Below, in pieces: positions 8,801 to 16,526 of a stretch of DNA of 41,562 nucleotides. A model generated the notes under the pieces. The model ran no database searches, was not told the origin of the DNA, and worked only from the letters and a program-made list of their open reading frames with translations. How positions within the stretch are numbered: the first letter of the stretch is position 1; the number at the start of each line of letters is the position of its first letter. The translations under genes and the position numbers were made by a program. Source of the stretch: a virus; IMG/VR virus record IMGVR_UViG_3300007640_010161, positions 1-41,562 of that record; one strand, written 5' to 3'.

Positions 8801-11128
8801 AATATTGATGGCCAATTACATTACGGCAATACGCCTAATGGTATAAGACCCAAATATTTTACGGCTTCTGGAGAAACATCTTTTAGGGTTTTTGATCCGT
8901 TCTATAAAATAGAACCATCGGACATGGACGATCCTGGCAAACAATACAAAAGTCCTTTTAAGCGTTTAAAAGCTGGAGAAAGAGTACTAGCAATTTTTAA
9001 TGAAAAAACAAAAAAATATTATATTTATGAATCAGAACAAATAGACACTTTAATCAAATTTGCTTTAATAGAAGATAAAAGAAGCGTGCATCAAATATGC
9101 ACAGAAGCAGTTATAGTAGATAATTTAAATAGGCCCATCAAACTATCTGACGGCCAATTAATACAAAATGATGAAGAGCTTAGAGAAAATAAAATTATAG
9201 TTGTAGATACTATAGCAGATAAAGCAAAAAGAACCGATACCAATAATTTCTCATTATTCGGCCCTGCTTTAGGCTCAGACAGTTTACAACATCATTATGA
9301 TGGTGAAGAACTTTTCCATTATGATAGAGGTGCTTATAGCGGTGTTGCACTAAGACCTTTCACTGGATTTGCTAAATATAGAGATCTGCTATGTTTAGAT
9401 CCTTGTGAAGATTGTCCTGATAGTGGTTGCCACCCATCCGCACCATCTGGTCATGATTGTGAATTTACTGGACCATATAGAAAAATAGAAGTTCCCTCTT
9501 ATGATATAATTACATTAGAAAATTTTGCTAATTTTGTCCAATTTGAAGTAGCTGAAGATATTATTGAACCACATGTAAATTATGCAGCTAATTATTATCA
9601 TTATTATGATGGAACTCAGCCTATCGGAAGAAAACACGAATCTTCAGAATATCATCATGATAGATTAATTAATCTAAATGTATATGACATTATTCCAGAA
9701 GCAGAAGAGTGGATAAAACGTCCAAGCTATATAGTTGGTGAAATTATAGGAGAAAAGGGTTGGGGGTGTCATGGTATAGGTAAATTAGATTCCCAAAAAT
9801 CTACAACAGATAAATTAGTATACAATATTATTGATGCTCAAACTCAAGCTTTATTTGGTAAGTTTAGAGTTTTGAATTGTGAAGGTGCTGAGGAATTAAA
9901 TTATGGTGGACAAGCAAAAAATCATGTCATTTGCGACCCCAAAAATGTCAGAATACATTGGTTTGGTGGTGGTTTTGAATGGCCAGAATATGGTAGAGTT
10001 GAAGGAGACTTTTTAACTTGCAACCGCAGAGGCGGTGTTGTAATAAAAAACAAAGAAGAATGGACTGGCAAATGGTATCATGAACCTAATCCTAGTGGTA
10101 ATAATGGTGCAGTAATTAACATTGGATTAGACGAATATTATATTTACGATGCTTATCCGATTGCTAAGGTTAAATTTGGAGAATTCACTATGCCTTCTGG
10201 TTCTGGTGGTCTATGCCCAATACCAGAAGATTGCGAAGAATTTTGTGATTATCTTGATGGAATACATCCAACGTGTTGTCACGACACCACTTCTCCTTGC
10301 ATGGGGCCTTGGCTACCTTTTTCTGGTGCTCAATATGTTGCATATTGGAATGAAGATTCTAAAGAATATAACATTATCAACGCTGAAGAAGCTCCAATTT
10401 TAATAGAAGGAACTCTGGCTAACGCTATAACGTGTTGTGATGGTTTGGCGGATGTTGAGGCGTATGCTGCAAGTAGCGAGGGTTTTGATAAAGAGCCAGT
10501 CAAAACCTTATTAAAGAATGTTGATAATCCTAGAGGTTTTTGTGGATTTGCTGGAGATCAGGTTATTGTTCATAGGCGTGCTGTTGGTGATTGCTATAGA
10601 TATATAGTATTGCATGTTGGCAAACCATGTACTTCTGGTGAAAGTTTAGATTCTGGCAATTGCTTATTGGGCGCCACAGAAGTTCCCCATGATATTTCTG
10701 GCTGTGATTATAGGTTTTTTAATGAAAGAATAGAATGTATACCGGGATATTCAGCTGGTGAAGTGCAACAATTAATGCACGGTAATGCTTTTGGTTTAAT
10801 GTGGGAAAAAATACAATCTTATCAAACCAAAGTTATACATGGTTGTTGGGATGGATCACAAATTTGCGGCATAAGAGGTTATTCGGGTTTTGATGGCGCC
10901 GATATACTCGGTTCCTGTGTACCAGTTTCCAATCCCGCATCGTGTTGTCCAGAAAATGGAAGTGTATTTGTGCCTCCAGAAAGTGGTTTGGCTTGGGCGA
11001 CTGCCACATATTTTGCATCTGCTAGCGGTTGCGAATGGGTTATAACTAATGCTGAATGCTGTGAAGATCCGTGTTTTATTTCTGGATGCGAGGAATGTAT
11101 AGAATTTATAGAATCTAGTGGAATTTAA
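5888..11128 (+). CDS. Giant modular fibre-like / receptor-binding candidate
   Basis: A 1746-residue protein starting at an ATG behind AAAGGTAAG. It is the largest complete gene in the window. It is rich in Gly, Asp, Tyr and Cys and looks like a chain of small beta modules. At least five copies of a short motif of the form hydrophobic-x-A-x-[YFW] ... [YW]-x-I-x-x-A/S-E occur at about residues 729, 1030, 1480, 1557 and 1704, for example VLAIFNEKTKKYYIYESEQ. Cysteine-rich linkers such as CSGSESCTLGDVRCGC separate the modules. Following the hub gene, it is best read as a tail fibre or receptor-binding protein. No intramolecular chaperone, peptidase or glycosidase motif is evident. The family assignment is an inference. 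Confidence 0.5.
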   Translation: MATVDPSKVYQYPGFRCGKLDLTKLPTDDYLVIEQDSWIRASVEEKVYPEGENSGKVVVKFNDPCVATLCPNDFKVGRELAGATETMLFIQNLIKYKTSETSGKPEFYYIDATDLTETSQRRVDSALVNQYGLYPPAVKPCAIAIPLRSNIRPYGPYATSNFHNSCGGINVEVDKDICPWVFGSVDLMNTAAMIRLQNTELDPLVVGTTGSVTVPCLPQISLGQSMLSQGPVLNGLNVNFSSGGITTSYTFQTFTPKFGSFSRATLDRLKLIAKNRREQLKLLRNNTILNNKIARKRSAVDYRANPILSKQDGIGKAESLSRVFIGEMLDWWKPGGALCTINGEVCEASGDDQSSLRPIRIDREWQTDPGTSTPCINPCNGCSDRSVPMYGPYEEKLSIFDGNRLESSPDFGDGPIVPIRHNSQRTVVGSDTLTKQTLELRWDYEKKAFMSMDGLLGPISLSGDGNLPQYAKYQPRCHRQAPLSPQPPFISCSGDLSITECPDGPPGFTSETCGVPVEVPYYNQKIEQVFQNPVQNPTCCHHHDGSVSGHVIDALGRKRSVDHHMIMNLNPDQDYAEDYRFLGLRGPLVLHAWGYDTWGKPIPNEADIEKDTMEGKFTDANLVDRFMCEWLSRPATWPVGPVDLRFDRDRGVWVAPPQDYKVTVVELLDDLEPLKTARARLINKDLEANKDYGPDLWGHYGEKLEATDDSSSPYIVIAEDRIKASYAKGTRVYAHYDTFRCNYIIFGAVESNNKSSEIIRFKLYDECIPSGTGCDWLAYAGYRDKFLNSHTIGVRINCDGDPVNDDGEKIYAEDIENPQDKSSIFINLYDTVGQHGPAYALYTSFEEWKDKAHNGYAAKIRTAPIPVACCSGEDPSNSGNNPYDICAPNDQNPGPEEPCYSGACSGSESCTLGDVRCGCPDPCLENYEILFLEGYARFVHATLLQDLYPACETDYPEDPYKSECPCGNAAANIDGQLHYGNTPNGIRPKYFTASGETSFRVFDPFYKIEPSDMDDPGKQYKSPFKRLKAGERVLAIFNEKTKKYYIYESEQIDTLIKFALIEDKRSVHQICTEAVIVDNLNRPIKLSDGQLIQNDEELRENKIIVVDTIADKAKRTDTNNFSLFGPALGSDSLQHHYDGEELFHYDRGAYSGVALRPFTGFAKYRDLLCLDPCEDCPDSGCHPSAPSGHDCEFTGPYRKIEVPSYDIITLENFANFVQFEVAEDIIEPHVNYAANYYHYYDGTQPIGRKHESSEYHHDRLINLNVYDIIPEAEEWIKRPSYIVGEIIGEKGWGCHGIGKLDSQKSTTDKLVYNIIDAQTQALFGKFRVLNCEGAEELNYGGQAKNHVICDPKNVRIHWFGGGFEWPEYGRVEGDFLTCNRRGGVVIKNKEEWTGKWYHEPNPSGNNGAVINIGLDEYYIYDAYPIAKVKFGEFTMPSGSGGLCPIPEDCEEFCDYLDGIHPTCCHDTTSPCMGPWLPFSGAQYVAYWNEDSKEYNIINAEEAPILIEGTLANAITCCDGLADVEAYAASSEGFDKEPVKTLLKNVDNPRGFCGFAGDQVIVHRRAVGDCYRYIVLHVGKPCTSGESLDSGNCLLGATEVPHDISGCDYRFFNERIECIPGYSAGEVQQLMHGNAFGLMWEKIQSYQTKVIHGCWDGSQICGIRGYSGFDGADILGSCVPVSNPASCCPENGSVFVPPESGLAWATATYFASASGCEWVITNAECCEDPCFISGCEECIEFIESSGI

Positions 11129-11133
11129 ATATC

Positions 11134-11835
11134 ATGCCTTCTCAGATAGGAAAATGTCCTTGCTGTAATTGCAAAAAATGTAAGTGCATAAGCATAGTGC
11201 AAAAAGGCGTCAAAGTAACTCCTTCTGGTTATGGGGGGTGGAGTCCTGCCCCTAAAATAATTTGCAAACAGAATAGTTTATTTGGTCAATTTATATTTGA
11301 AGATTCTTGCGATTGTGGTGGTGCAAACTGTTGTAGACAAAAGGGCTGTACAACTTCTATCATATGTTTGGAGAAAAAATATGTGTTTAGATTTAGAATA
11401 CAAGGATGTCTTGAAACTTCACGAGATGGCAAACATATTGGCGCTATTTATTATCGCAAAATTGGATGCGGGGTTAAAAAAGCCAAATTTAAAAAAATAT
11501 TAGAAATATCATCTAAAAAAAGTGGGCGTAAATGCTGTAGATCTAATCAACAAAAAACATGTGAAATTATTCTACCTAGAGGTAGATATGAATTTAAATT
11601 CACTGCTGATTCTGTAGATAATGTTGATCATTGCGTTAACATATTGAGATATTATGGCAAATGGTGCGCTTGGCAAAAAGATAAAAAAGTTTGTCCAAGA
11701 CTACCTACCCCTCCAAAATGCGAATTATATTGTTGTTCTGTAGCTCCAATATCATGTGAAGATTGTATGCCAGATTATAATACGCTTTGTAAGGGGTATC
11801 AAGTCCTGGATTGTGAGAATGTTCCAGTAGTTTAA
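11134..11835 (+). CDS. Small, extremely cysteine-rich protein
   Basis: 233 residues with 28 cysteines by direct count (about 12%), many in pairs or CxxC/CxC spacing. The N-terminus begins KCPCCNCKKCKC, and the centre (~residues 75-170) is a beta-rich, Lys-rich domain. There is no signal peptide or membrane segment. It starts 5 bases after the fibre-like gene, without a clear ribosome binding site, and ends the tail block, so it was probably translated with it. It may be a disulfide- or metal-stabilised tail-tip or fibre-associated protein, or a fibre assembly factor; the sequence does not decide. Its stop codon overlaps the stop of the convergent gene on the other strand by 4 bases. I do not recognise the family. 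Confidence 0.6.
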   Translation: MPSQIGKCPCCNCKKCKCISIVQKGVKVTPSGYGGWSPAPKIICKQNSLFGQFIFEDSCDCGGANCCRQKGCTTSIICLEKKYVFRFRIQGCLETSRDGKHIGAIYYRKIGCGVKKAKFKKILEISSKKSGRKCCRSNQQKTCEIILPRGRYEFKFTADSVDNVDHCVNILRYYGKWCAWQKDKKVCPRLPTPPKCELYCCSVAPISCEDCMPDYNTLCKGYQVLDCENVPVV

Positions 11836-12164
11836 TTTGATTTATTATTAGTTGGAACATATTTATGCCAACCTCTATTAGGTAGCCAATTTCCTTCTTC
11901 GTCTTTTCTTTTTGGAAATAATGTCTTACCTTTTTTATGTTGCCCAAAAGCAAGAATGGCGCCACAATCTGCGCATCGCAATTCATAATAGTCGTTATCT
12001 TCGACATTTCTTACGACAAATCTTATATTTGTGCTCCCACATAATCCGCATTTTTCTTCTGCAAATATTTCTTGAATTGAAGCTAGTTCTTTGAATATTT
12101 CCTTTTGACCATCACCCTCTAATTCAAATTCTAACTTATTTCCGACTTTATATTTTACTTTCAT
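11832..12164 (-). CDS. Zinc-finger protein, probable recombination accessory
   Basis: 110 residues. Two CxxC pairs (CGLC at ~residue 39 and CADC at ~residue 65) about 25 residues apart form a likely zinc ribbon, with LRCADCGAILAFGQHKKG and a conserved-looking Trp/His tail after it. Many phages have similar small ribbon proteins beside single-strand annealing or replication genes; I cannot assign a reaction. The ATG is preceded by TGGAGAT, which contains the stop codon (TAA) of the upstream gene, so translation is probably coupled. It is the last gene of the leftward transcription unit and meets the tail block tail-to-tail. Confidence 0.7.
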   Translation of the reverse strand: MKVKYKVGNKLEFELEGDGQKEIFKELASIQEIFAEEKCGLCGSTNIRFVVRNVEDNDYYELRCADCGAILAFGQHKKGKTLFPKRKDEEGNWLPNRGWHKYVPTNNKSN

Positions 12165-12168
12165 TTTT

Positions 12169-12924
12169 TTATCTCCATGAAGAATTGTAGCCTTTTATAG
12201 ATTCTTTGATGTTCTGTGAATCTCTTTGCATTTCACTTAACTCTGTTATAATAGCTACAGCAGAGTTGTAGTCTATACTATATATATTACTGTTTTTTAT
12301 TTTTATATTTAGTTCATCTACTAGCTTTAAAACATCAACGTCTATTCTTTTAGCTATAACGTCTATGAAATTTATTTGATTATTGGTAATTTTTGTTACC
12401 GAATCGCCATCCACATTATCTTCTATATCTTTAGCTATCTCTTCTGCTGCTACAACTTTTCTAAGTTTAAGTGCTCTTCTTAATGCTCGACCTTCTGCCC
12501 TAGTTTCAGCAACAGCTACAGGATGATTTCTATATATCTTGTCGCAGTTGCCCCAGTATACGTCTGCTGACCCGCTGACTGTACGATATTTAATATCTGA
12601 GTCAGTATCTATATCATTTAAAATAAACATTAAAGAATGTATCACAGTGGCCCGCTTTTCATTACTGATATCCGGTGTTTGAACTACATTTGACGTTGAT
12701 TCAATCATAGTACAATTTAATGCTTTCTCAAATATACGTCTCAATCCATCTGTTGTAGGATTATCGCTAATTTTTTCATCGTCCGATAGAAGACTCAGAA
12801 CATAATCTGTCCATTCAATATCGTTCGGTGTGGGTATTGTCACTGATACATTGTTCGTTGATTCGGTATCTGTTGAACAAGTGGCTTTGATTTCTGTCGA
12901 TTCTGTTTTCTTGGGTCTTCCCAT
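12169..12924 (-). CDS. Possible single-strand annealing / recombination protein
   Basis: 251 residues. The N-terminus has an AT-hook-like GRPKK and a Ser/Thr-rich low-complexity stretch to ~residue 30. The core (~35-165) ends in the motif HPVAVAETRAEGRALRRAL, a pattern like those seen in phage single-strand annealing proteins of the Rad52/ERF type, preceded by DVYWGNCDKIYRNHP. The C-terminal part (~175-240) is a separate small helical domain that starts ITNNQINFIDVIAKRI. ATG overlaps the upstream stop as TAATG, with AGGAG 7 bases before it. The neighbours, a zinc-ribbon protein and a nuclease, are typical of a recombination module. The annealing role is inferred from one motif and context and is uncertain. 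Confidence 0.45.
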   Translation of the reverse strand: MGRPKKTESTEIKATCSTDTESTNNVSVTIPTPNDIEWTDYVLSLLSDDEKISDNPTTDGLRRIFEKALNCTMIESTSNVVQTPDISNEKRATVIHSLMFILNDIDTDSDIKYRTVSGSADVYWGNCDKIYRNHPVAVAETRAEGRALRRALKLRKVVAAEEIAKDIEDNVDGDSVTKITNNQINFIDVIAKRIDVDVLKLVDELNIKIKNSNIYSIDYNSAVAIITELSEMQRDSQNIKESIKGYNSSWR

Positions 12925-13715
12925 TATTCATCTCCTATGGTTAATACTTTTCCTTGTGATATGCTCTGGTTTTCAATATCTTTTATCAGAGATTTTAATT
13001 TTTGAAATATCACATAACTGCGAGCTTTAGAAAAATCTTTAGTTTGTTTTATTCTTATTAAGAACAATCCTTTTCCAATGATTAATCCTGTTTTTTTATC
13101 ATCATATTTTTTATTTTTATTTAACGCCTGATCTCCCCAAACCGGAGCGAAATGTGATGGTCCATCAACCTCTATAGCTAAGTTTATGTTAGGCAAAAAA
13201 AGGTCGATTTGCAACTTGGTATTGGCCAATAATTGTTCTTTATGAAAATCTACCCTATAACCCATTTTTATCAGACTTTCCAATAAAAATTTTTCTAGTT
13301 TTGAACCAGTTTTGCTTGATTCTCTAACGGCTGCGTTGGCCTTACCTAGTATAACAGCTTTCTCATCTTCTGTTAATTTTTCCCAATTTTGTTTTGCTTT
13401 GAGTTTTCTCTGTAAAAGTACATCTTCATCAATATTTTTCCAATTTTCCATTACAGATTTACCGATTTTGTTTTTTGTTTCATCGCTGCGTTTTTTGCCT
13501 TTGGTTGGATGAGAATGTATGCCTGTTTTTATTGCGTTTTTTTGAGCCTCACTTTTGCTTCTGATAGGTATATTATATTTGATAGCATCTCTTCTAATTT
13601 TATTTGGATATGATCCAGCATCTTTCGCTATATTTTGAAAGCTTCTGTTGTTTTTTATATATTCTTGATATATATAATCTTGTTTTTGTTTGTCACTCAT
13701 TTGAGAATATATCAT
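12924..13715 (-). CDS. Vsr-like PD-(D/E)XK endonuclease with HTH/NUMOD-like N-terminus
   Basis: 263 residues from the ATG at 13715, which has AAAGGAGA 5 bases upstream; an earlier in-frame ATG at 13742 lacks such a site. Residues ~1-60 resemble a helix-turn-helix (SFQNIAKDAGSYPNKIRR). Residues ~65-90 (PTKGKKRSDETKNKIGKSV) look like a NUMOD3 DNA-binding repeat, typical of homing endonucleases. The C-terminal ~110 residues are a restriction-endonuclease fold, with LQIDLFLP, IEVDGPSHF and a Lys-rich helix holding the likely metal-binding acidic residues and the general base. The layout resembles Vsr/DUF559-type free-standing homing nucleases. It overlaps the carbohydrate cluster by 23 bases and sits at the border of two regions of different base composition. 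Confidence 0.7.
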   Translation of the reverse strand: MIYSQMSDKQKQDYIYQEYIKNNRSFQNIAKDAGSYPNKIRRDAIKYNIPIRSKSEAQKNAIKTGIHSHPTKGKKRSDETKNKIGKSVMENWKNIDEDVLLQRKLKAKQNWEKLTEDEKAVILGKANAAVRESSKTGSKLEKFLLESLIKMGYRVDFHKEQLLANTKLQIDLFLPNINLAIEVDGPSHFAPVWGDQALNKNKKYDDKKTGLIIGKGLFLIRIKQTKDFSKARSYVIFQKLKSLIKDIENQSISQGKVLTIGDE

Positions 13716-14091
13716 ATGTTTCTCCTTTAAAATGTAATGCATTTCGAATAAATTCTATACTAATTTTGTCGCACCATACTTCATCAACCTTTTTTAATAG
13801 TTCAAAGTATTCCATGCAATCTTTATTCATTATTTTGTTTTTACTATCTAGTAGGTAAATGATTCTGTTTTGAAAACCAAATACCTTGTTTATATCTTTT
13901 ATATTTGTAATTAGTACATCTATATTCCTCATTCTTATATCGGTATAATGAATAATTGCTTGATGATTGATGTTTGGTATGCTGATTACATCATATATGT
14001 AAAACCAATTTTTATACGTATTCTCGATATAATTATTTATTATCGAATAATTTATATTTTCGTCAAAATATATAGCTAGATTTTTTTTCAT
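13693..14091 (-). CDS. Half-size GT-B-like protein
   Basis: 132 residues, Asn/Ile-rich, from very AT-rich DNA. Predicted beta-alpha-beta pattern: IDVLITNIKDINKVF, then RIIYLLDSKN, then VDEVWCDKISIEFIRNAL. The last segment resembles the part of GT-B glycosyltransferase N-terminal domains where a strand (DEVWCD) precedes an acceptor-side helix; the 365-aa gene of the same cluster has a parallel DEIWVWDKNYKIFLSEI. The C-terminal nucleotide-sugar-binding half of a GT-B enzyme is absent, so it may work with a partner or lack activity. ATG overlaps the upstream stop as ATGA; no ribosome binding site is seen. Function is not established. Confidence 0.5.
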   Translation of the reverse strand: MKKNLAIYFDENINYSIINNYIENTYKNWFYIYDVISIPNINHQAIIHYTDIRMRNIDVLITNIKDINKVFGFQNRIIYLLDSKNKIMNKDCMEYFELLKKVDEVWCDKISIEFIRNALHFKGETYDIFSNE

Positions 14092-14696
14092 GATATGTAT
14101 TTTTTTGCAAAATCAGTGCTGTTAATTAATTTTTCTTTTTTTTGTTTTTGTTGTTTATGTTTGTTATCAGAAGAATATTCATAAAAATTAACGTTCAAAA
14201 AATTGCATATACCACTTGTTTCCTCAGTATCTGATACTATGTTATTGCTTGAATTAATTAAATTGTGTAAATCTTTACTACTTGTTATATGTCCACAATA
14301 TTGATAATGAAATTCATGGGATATAGGACTCAAGCTAAATATTTTCACACTTGAATCTCCAAATTTTATAGTTTTATTGTGTAGATATTTTTTGTCAAAA
14401 TTTTTGATTATTAATATGCAATCATAAATTTTTTCTAGATTTATTTTAATATTACTATTAAATAAAAAGTAAGGAAGATCATAAATTTTATGATTAATAT
14501 CTTCAATATATTCGAGTGGTATTTTTTCTTTATAATTTTTGTTGATTAATACAATGTCTGGTTTTACTAAATCATAATTATCATAAAACGAATAATCGCT
14601 ATTGCTTTGATATATTTTTACACTAGAGTTATAGGCATATGCAGAAGATATGGCTTCTACATTAAATTGATGATCAAATACTAAAATTCTTGACAT
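14088..14696 (-). CDS. Minimal GT-B-like protein
   Basis: 202 residues. It starts MSRILVFDHQFNVEAISSAY and continues with LVKPDIVLINKN, a Rossmann-type opening common in GT-B glycosyltransferases. A second half contains KIFSLSPIS and IVSDTEETSGICNFL, which could correspond to a shrunken nucleotide-sugar-binding domain. The last ~25 residues are Lys/Gln-rich. No complete GT4 signature (G-x-P-x-x-E-A) is present. It overlaps the upstream gene by 23 bases and the downstream gene by 4. There is no recognisable ribosome binding site, only AAAGCGA. A glycosyltransferase-derived protein is my best reading; the substrate is unknown. Confidence 0.5.
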   Translation of the reverse strand: MSRILVFDHQFNVEAISSAYAYNSSVKIYQSNSDYSFYDNYDLVKPDIVLINKNYKEKIPLEYIEDINHKIYDLPYFLFNSNIKINLEKIYDCILIIKNFDKKYLHNKTIKFGDSSVKIFSLSPISHEFHYQYCGHITSSKDLHNLINSSNNIVSDTEETSGICNFLNVNFYEYSSDNKHKQQKQKKEKLINSTDFAKKYIS

Positions 14697-15363
14697 AATA
14701 TCGCTTTAGTTTTTGTAAGTTTTTATTATTATTAATTTCGTACACAAATTGTGATTTTTTTATGAAATTAGGTCGCATGTCTACTCCCAAATTTATCATT
14801 TTATTTATTATCTCAAATGCGAATAAATTATCAAGGTTTTCTTCTTCTAACACACTTTTTAAGACATTTATATCTTTTTTTGATATGTAATATATGCCAC
14901 AACATCCATTTCTTAAATTATAAAATAAATTATGTATTTTATTGTTTTTAATAATAGATCCTATCTTTGTTTCTTTTTCAGATATAAAAACTTGCGATGT
15001 TGAATAATCAAATCGATTAAAAATTTTATGAGATAATAAAATTCTATTGAATAATATTAAAAGATTGTGGTTATCATCGATATTGTCTATTGCTAGTTTA
15101 ATATTAAAACCATTATTATGAGTTAAGAATTGATCATTATATACCAATTTTACATTTTTGTGTGAATAATTTTTTAAATTTTCAAAATCATGTCCGCCGA
15201 CATAAATGATTTGTTCGATATTTAATTTCTTTTTTAGGTTGTACACTTGATTTTCTAATATCGATTTGTTTTTAGATATATGTAAATTAGAAATGACACC
15301 CAATGATTTCATTCCTTTGATAGGCTTAGAACCTAATATAATAACATTAGTCAATGGTTTCAT
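14674..15363 (-). CDS. Nucleotidyltransferase-like (GT-A fold) protein
   Basis: 229 residues. The N-terminus VIILGSKPIKGMKSLG, followed by SILENQVYNLKKKL and EQIIYVGGHDFENL, follows the order of sugar-nucleotidyltransferase folds: opening strand and loop, lysine, helix with a buried Gln, then the strand ending VGG. Later NVKLVYNDQF and NNGFNIKLAI match the N-x-x-x and S/N-x-x-L-A elements. The classical LxxGxGxR loop is degenerate, so catalysis is uncertain. In capsule pathways such enzymes activate sugars as NDP-sugars; here it may modify a virion or host glycan, or use another phosphorylated acceptor. It overlaps the upstream gene by 17 bases, within the very AT-rich cluster. Confidence 0.55.
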   Translation of the reverse strand: MKPLTNVIILGSKPIKGMKSLGVISNLHISKNKSILENQVYNLKKKLNIEQIIYVGGHDFENLKNYSHKNVKLVYNDQFLTHNNGFNIKLAIDNIDDNHNLLILFNRILLSHKIFNRFDYSTSQVFISEKETKIGSIIKNNKIHNLFYNLRNGCCGIYYISKKDINVLKSVLEEENLDNLFAFEIINKMINLGVDMRPNFIKKSQFVYEINNNKNLQKLKRYYVKNFSI

Positions 15364-16111
15364 ATTTAGTATGCAATGTATGGGTTTGTAATAAATCTAT
15401 ATTTCTCATAGTTTTACAATATTGGACTGTAATATATGAAAAAAATAAGTTGGTGTCTATATCTATACATCCAAAATTTTTACCGCTATCTATAAATTTT
15501 TGTATATTTAAAATTGAGTTTGTAGGTATGCATTTTTTTAAGTTTGCCAAAAGATAAAACCTATCTATAGGGCAACTTTTTATTATTGATTCCATCATTT
15601 GATGGTCATCCATATCTCTATCTACAAAATTTTGTATTCTCCATTTGATATCAGATTGCAAGTTTTGAAAAACTTCCATAATTTCTTTATTAGATATTGC
15701 GTATTTTTCCCAACTTTTTTTGCTTATCAATATCCCTTTTGGTTGTATAAACTGTTTAGATAAATTGTTGACATATTTTAAAAATGTTTCTTTGGTATCT
15801 TCTTTATCTAAATTAATTATTGTTATGTATTTTAATAAATTTTCTGATTGTATTTTGGTTATAAGATAATCTATAGTTTGGCTTTTTTGTTTTTGTAGCC
15901 ATTTATCATCTCTATAGCCCAAACACTTCTTATTATTTATAACAAAAAAGTTTTTTTCATCGTCATATACTTCTAATATTTCTATACCAAGGTTTCTGTA
16001 TTTTTTTATATAATCTAATTCACAATCAGTTTGCGTAATATCTTCAAATTTTGCAAATACACAGTTTTTGCACGGCGTGTGTATTATGGATATCTTATTA
16101 TTTTTATTCAT
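15347..16111 (-). CDS. Cys4-motif protein of the carbohydrate cluster, function unknown
   Basis: 254 residues. The first ~70 hold four cysteines in a conserved-looking arrangement: PCKNCVFA, then TQTDCELDYIKKYRN, then EVYDDEKNFFVINNKKC and a GYRDDKW tail. This could bind zinc or an iron-sulfur cluster. The rest looks like a truncated GT2-like alpha/beta domain (YITIINLDKED, then KGILISKKSW), with DRDMDDHQMM as a possible metal-binding acidic patch. It is not a radical-SAM protein: the CxxxCxxC motif is absent. It overlaps its upstream neighbour by 8 bases. I do not recognise a described family and give no reaction. Confidence 0.5.
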   Translation of the reverse strand: MNKNNKISIIHTPCKNCVFAKFEDITQTDCELDYIKKYRNLGIEILEVYDDEKNFFVINNKKCLGYRDDKWLQKQKSQTIDYLITKIQSENLLKYITIINLDKEDTKETFLKYVNNLSKQFIQPKGILISKKSWEKYAISNKEIMEVFQNLQSDIKWRIQNFVDRDMDDHQMMESIIKSCPIDRFYLLANLKKCIPTNSILNIQKFIDSGKNFGCIDIDTNLFFSYITVQYCKTMRNIDLLQTHTLHTKYETID

Positions 16112-16526
16112 TGTTTGTTAATCGTCCAGCAATTATGTATATATATAAGGTGTCTGTTTTTATAGTTTTATATTGCAAGTTATTTTTTTGTATTGTATTT
16201 ACTAATGTAGCAATATTATATATTGTTGTTTTGTTACATAAAACTTTATTGATATGCTCAATATTTATTGAATTATCAAGATAATTTTCTGCTATTATGT
16301 CTATGTTGTGACATATAATATATACATTTCCAGATAGTCTCAATTTTGATTCTATTATTAGTAATAATTTTGATATGTCTGGATATATTTCTAATATATT
16401 GCTACAATATAGATTTTCTACAGAATTATCTGGTAAATTTTCTAATTCTTTTATTGATATTGTTGGGTAATCGGTATTTACGCCTAAAACATTAGGATAT
16501 GTCAATGTGTATGATTTATTGCTCAT
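16104..16526 (-). CDS. Methyltransferase-like fragment
   Basis: 140 residues. The order SVENLYCSNILEIYPD, helix, LRLSGNVYIICHNIDIIAENY, then a C-terminal pair of strands, matches the second half of class I SAM-dependent methyltransferases (the VLEHxxD region and the LKPGGxLxI strand). The N-terminal glycine-rich SAM-binding loop (motif I) is missing: only ~25 residues precede the match. It is therefore either a degenerate remnant or a binding module rather than a full enzyme. It overlaps the upstream gene by 11 bases and the downstream gene by 8, so the frame is maintained within a coupled set of genes, which argues against simple decay. Confidence 0.5.
   Translation of the reverse strand: MSNKSYTLTYPNVLGVNTDYPTISIKELENLPDNSVENLYCSNILEIYPDISKLLLIIESKLRLSGNVYIICHNIDIIAENYLDNSINIEHINKVLCNKTTIYNIATLVNTIQKNNLQYKTIKTDTLYIYIIAGRLTNNE

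Noticed and set aside
11850-11872. GTTGG/CCAAC hairpin as terminator for the convergent genes
   Set aside because: Only 5 base pairs with an 11-base loop and no U-tract; too weak.
16051-16284. 77-codon + strand frame in the glycan cluster
   Set aside because: Very AT-rich DNA gives many open antisense frames; the - strand frames overlap neatly and have recognisable folds.
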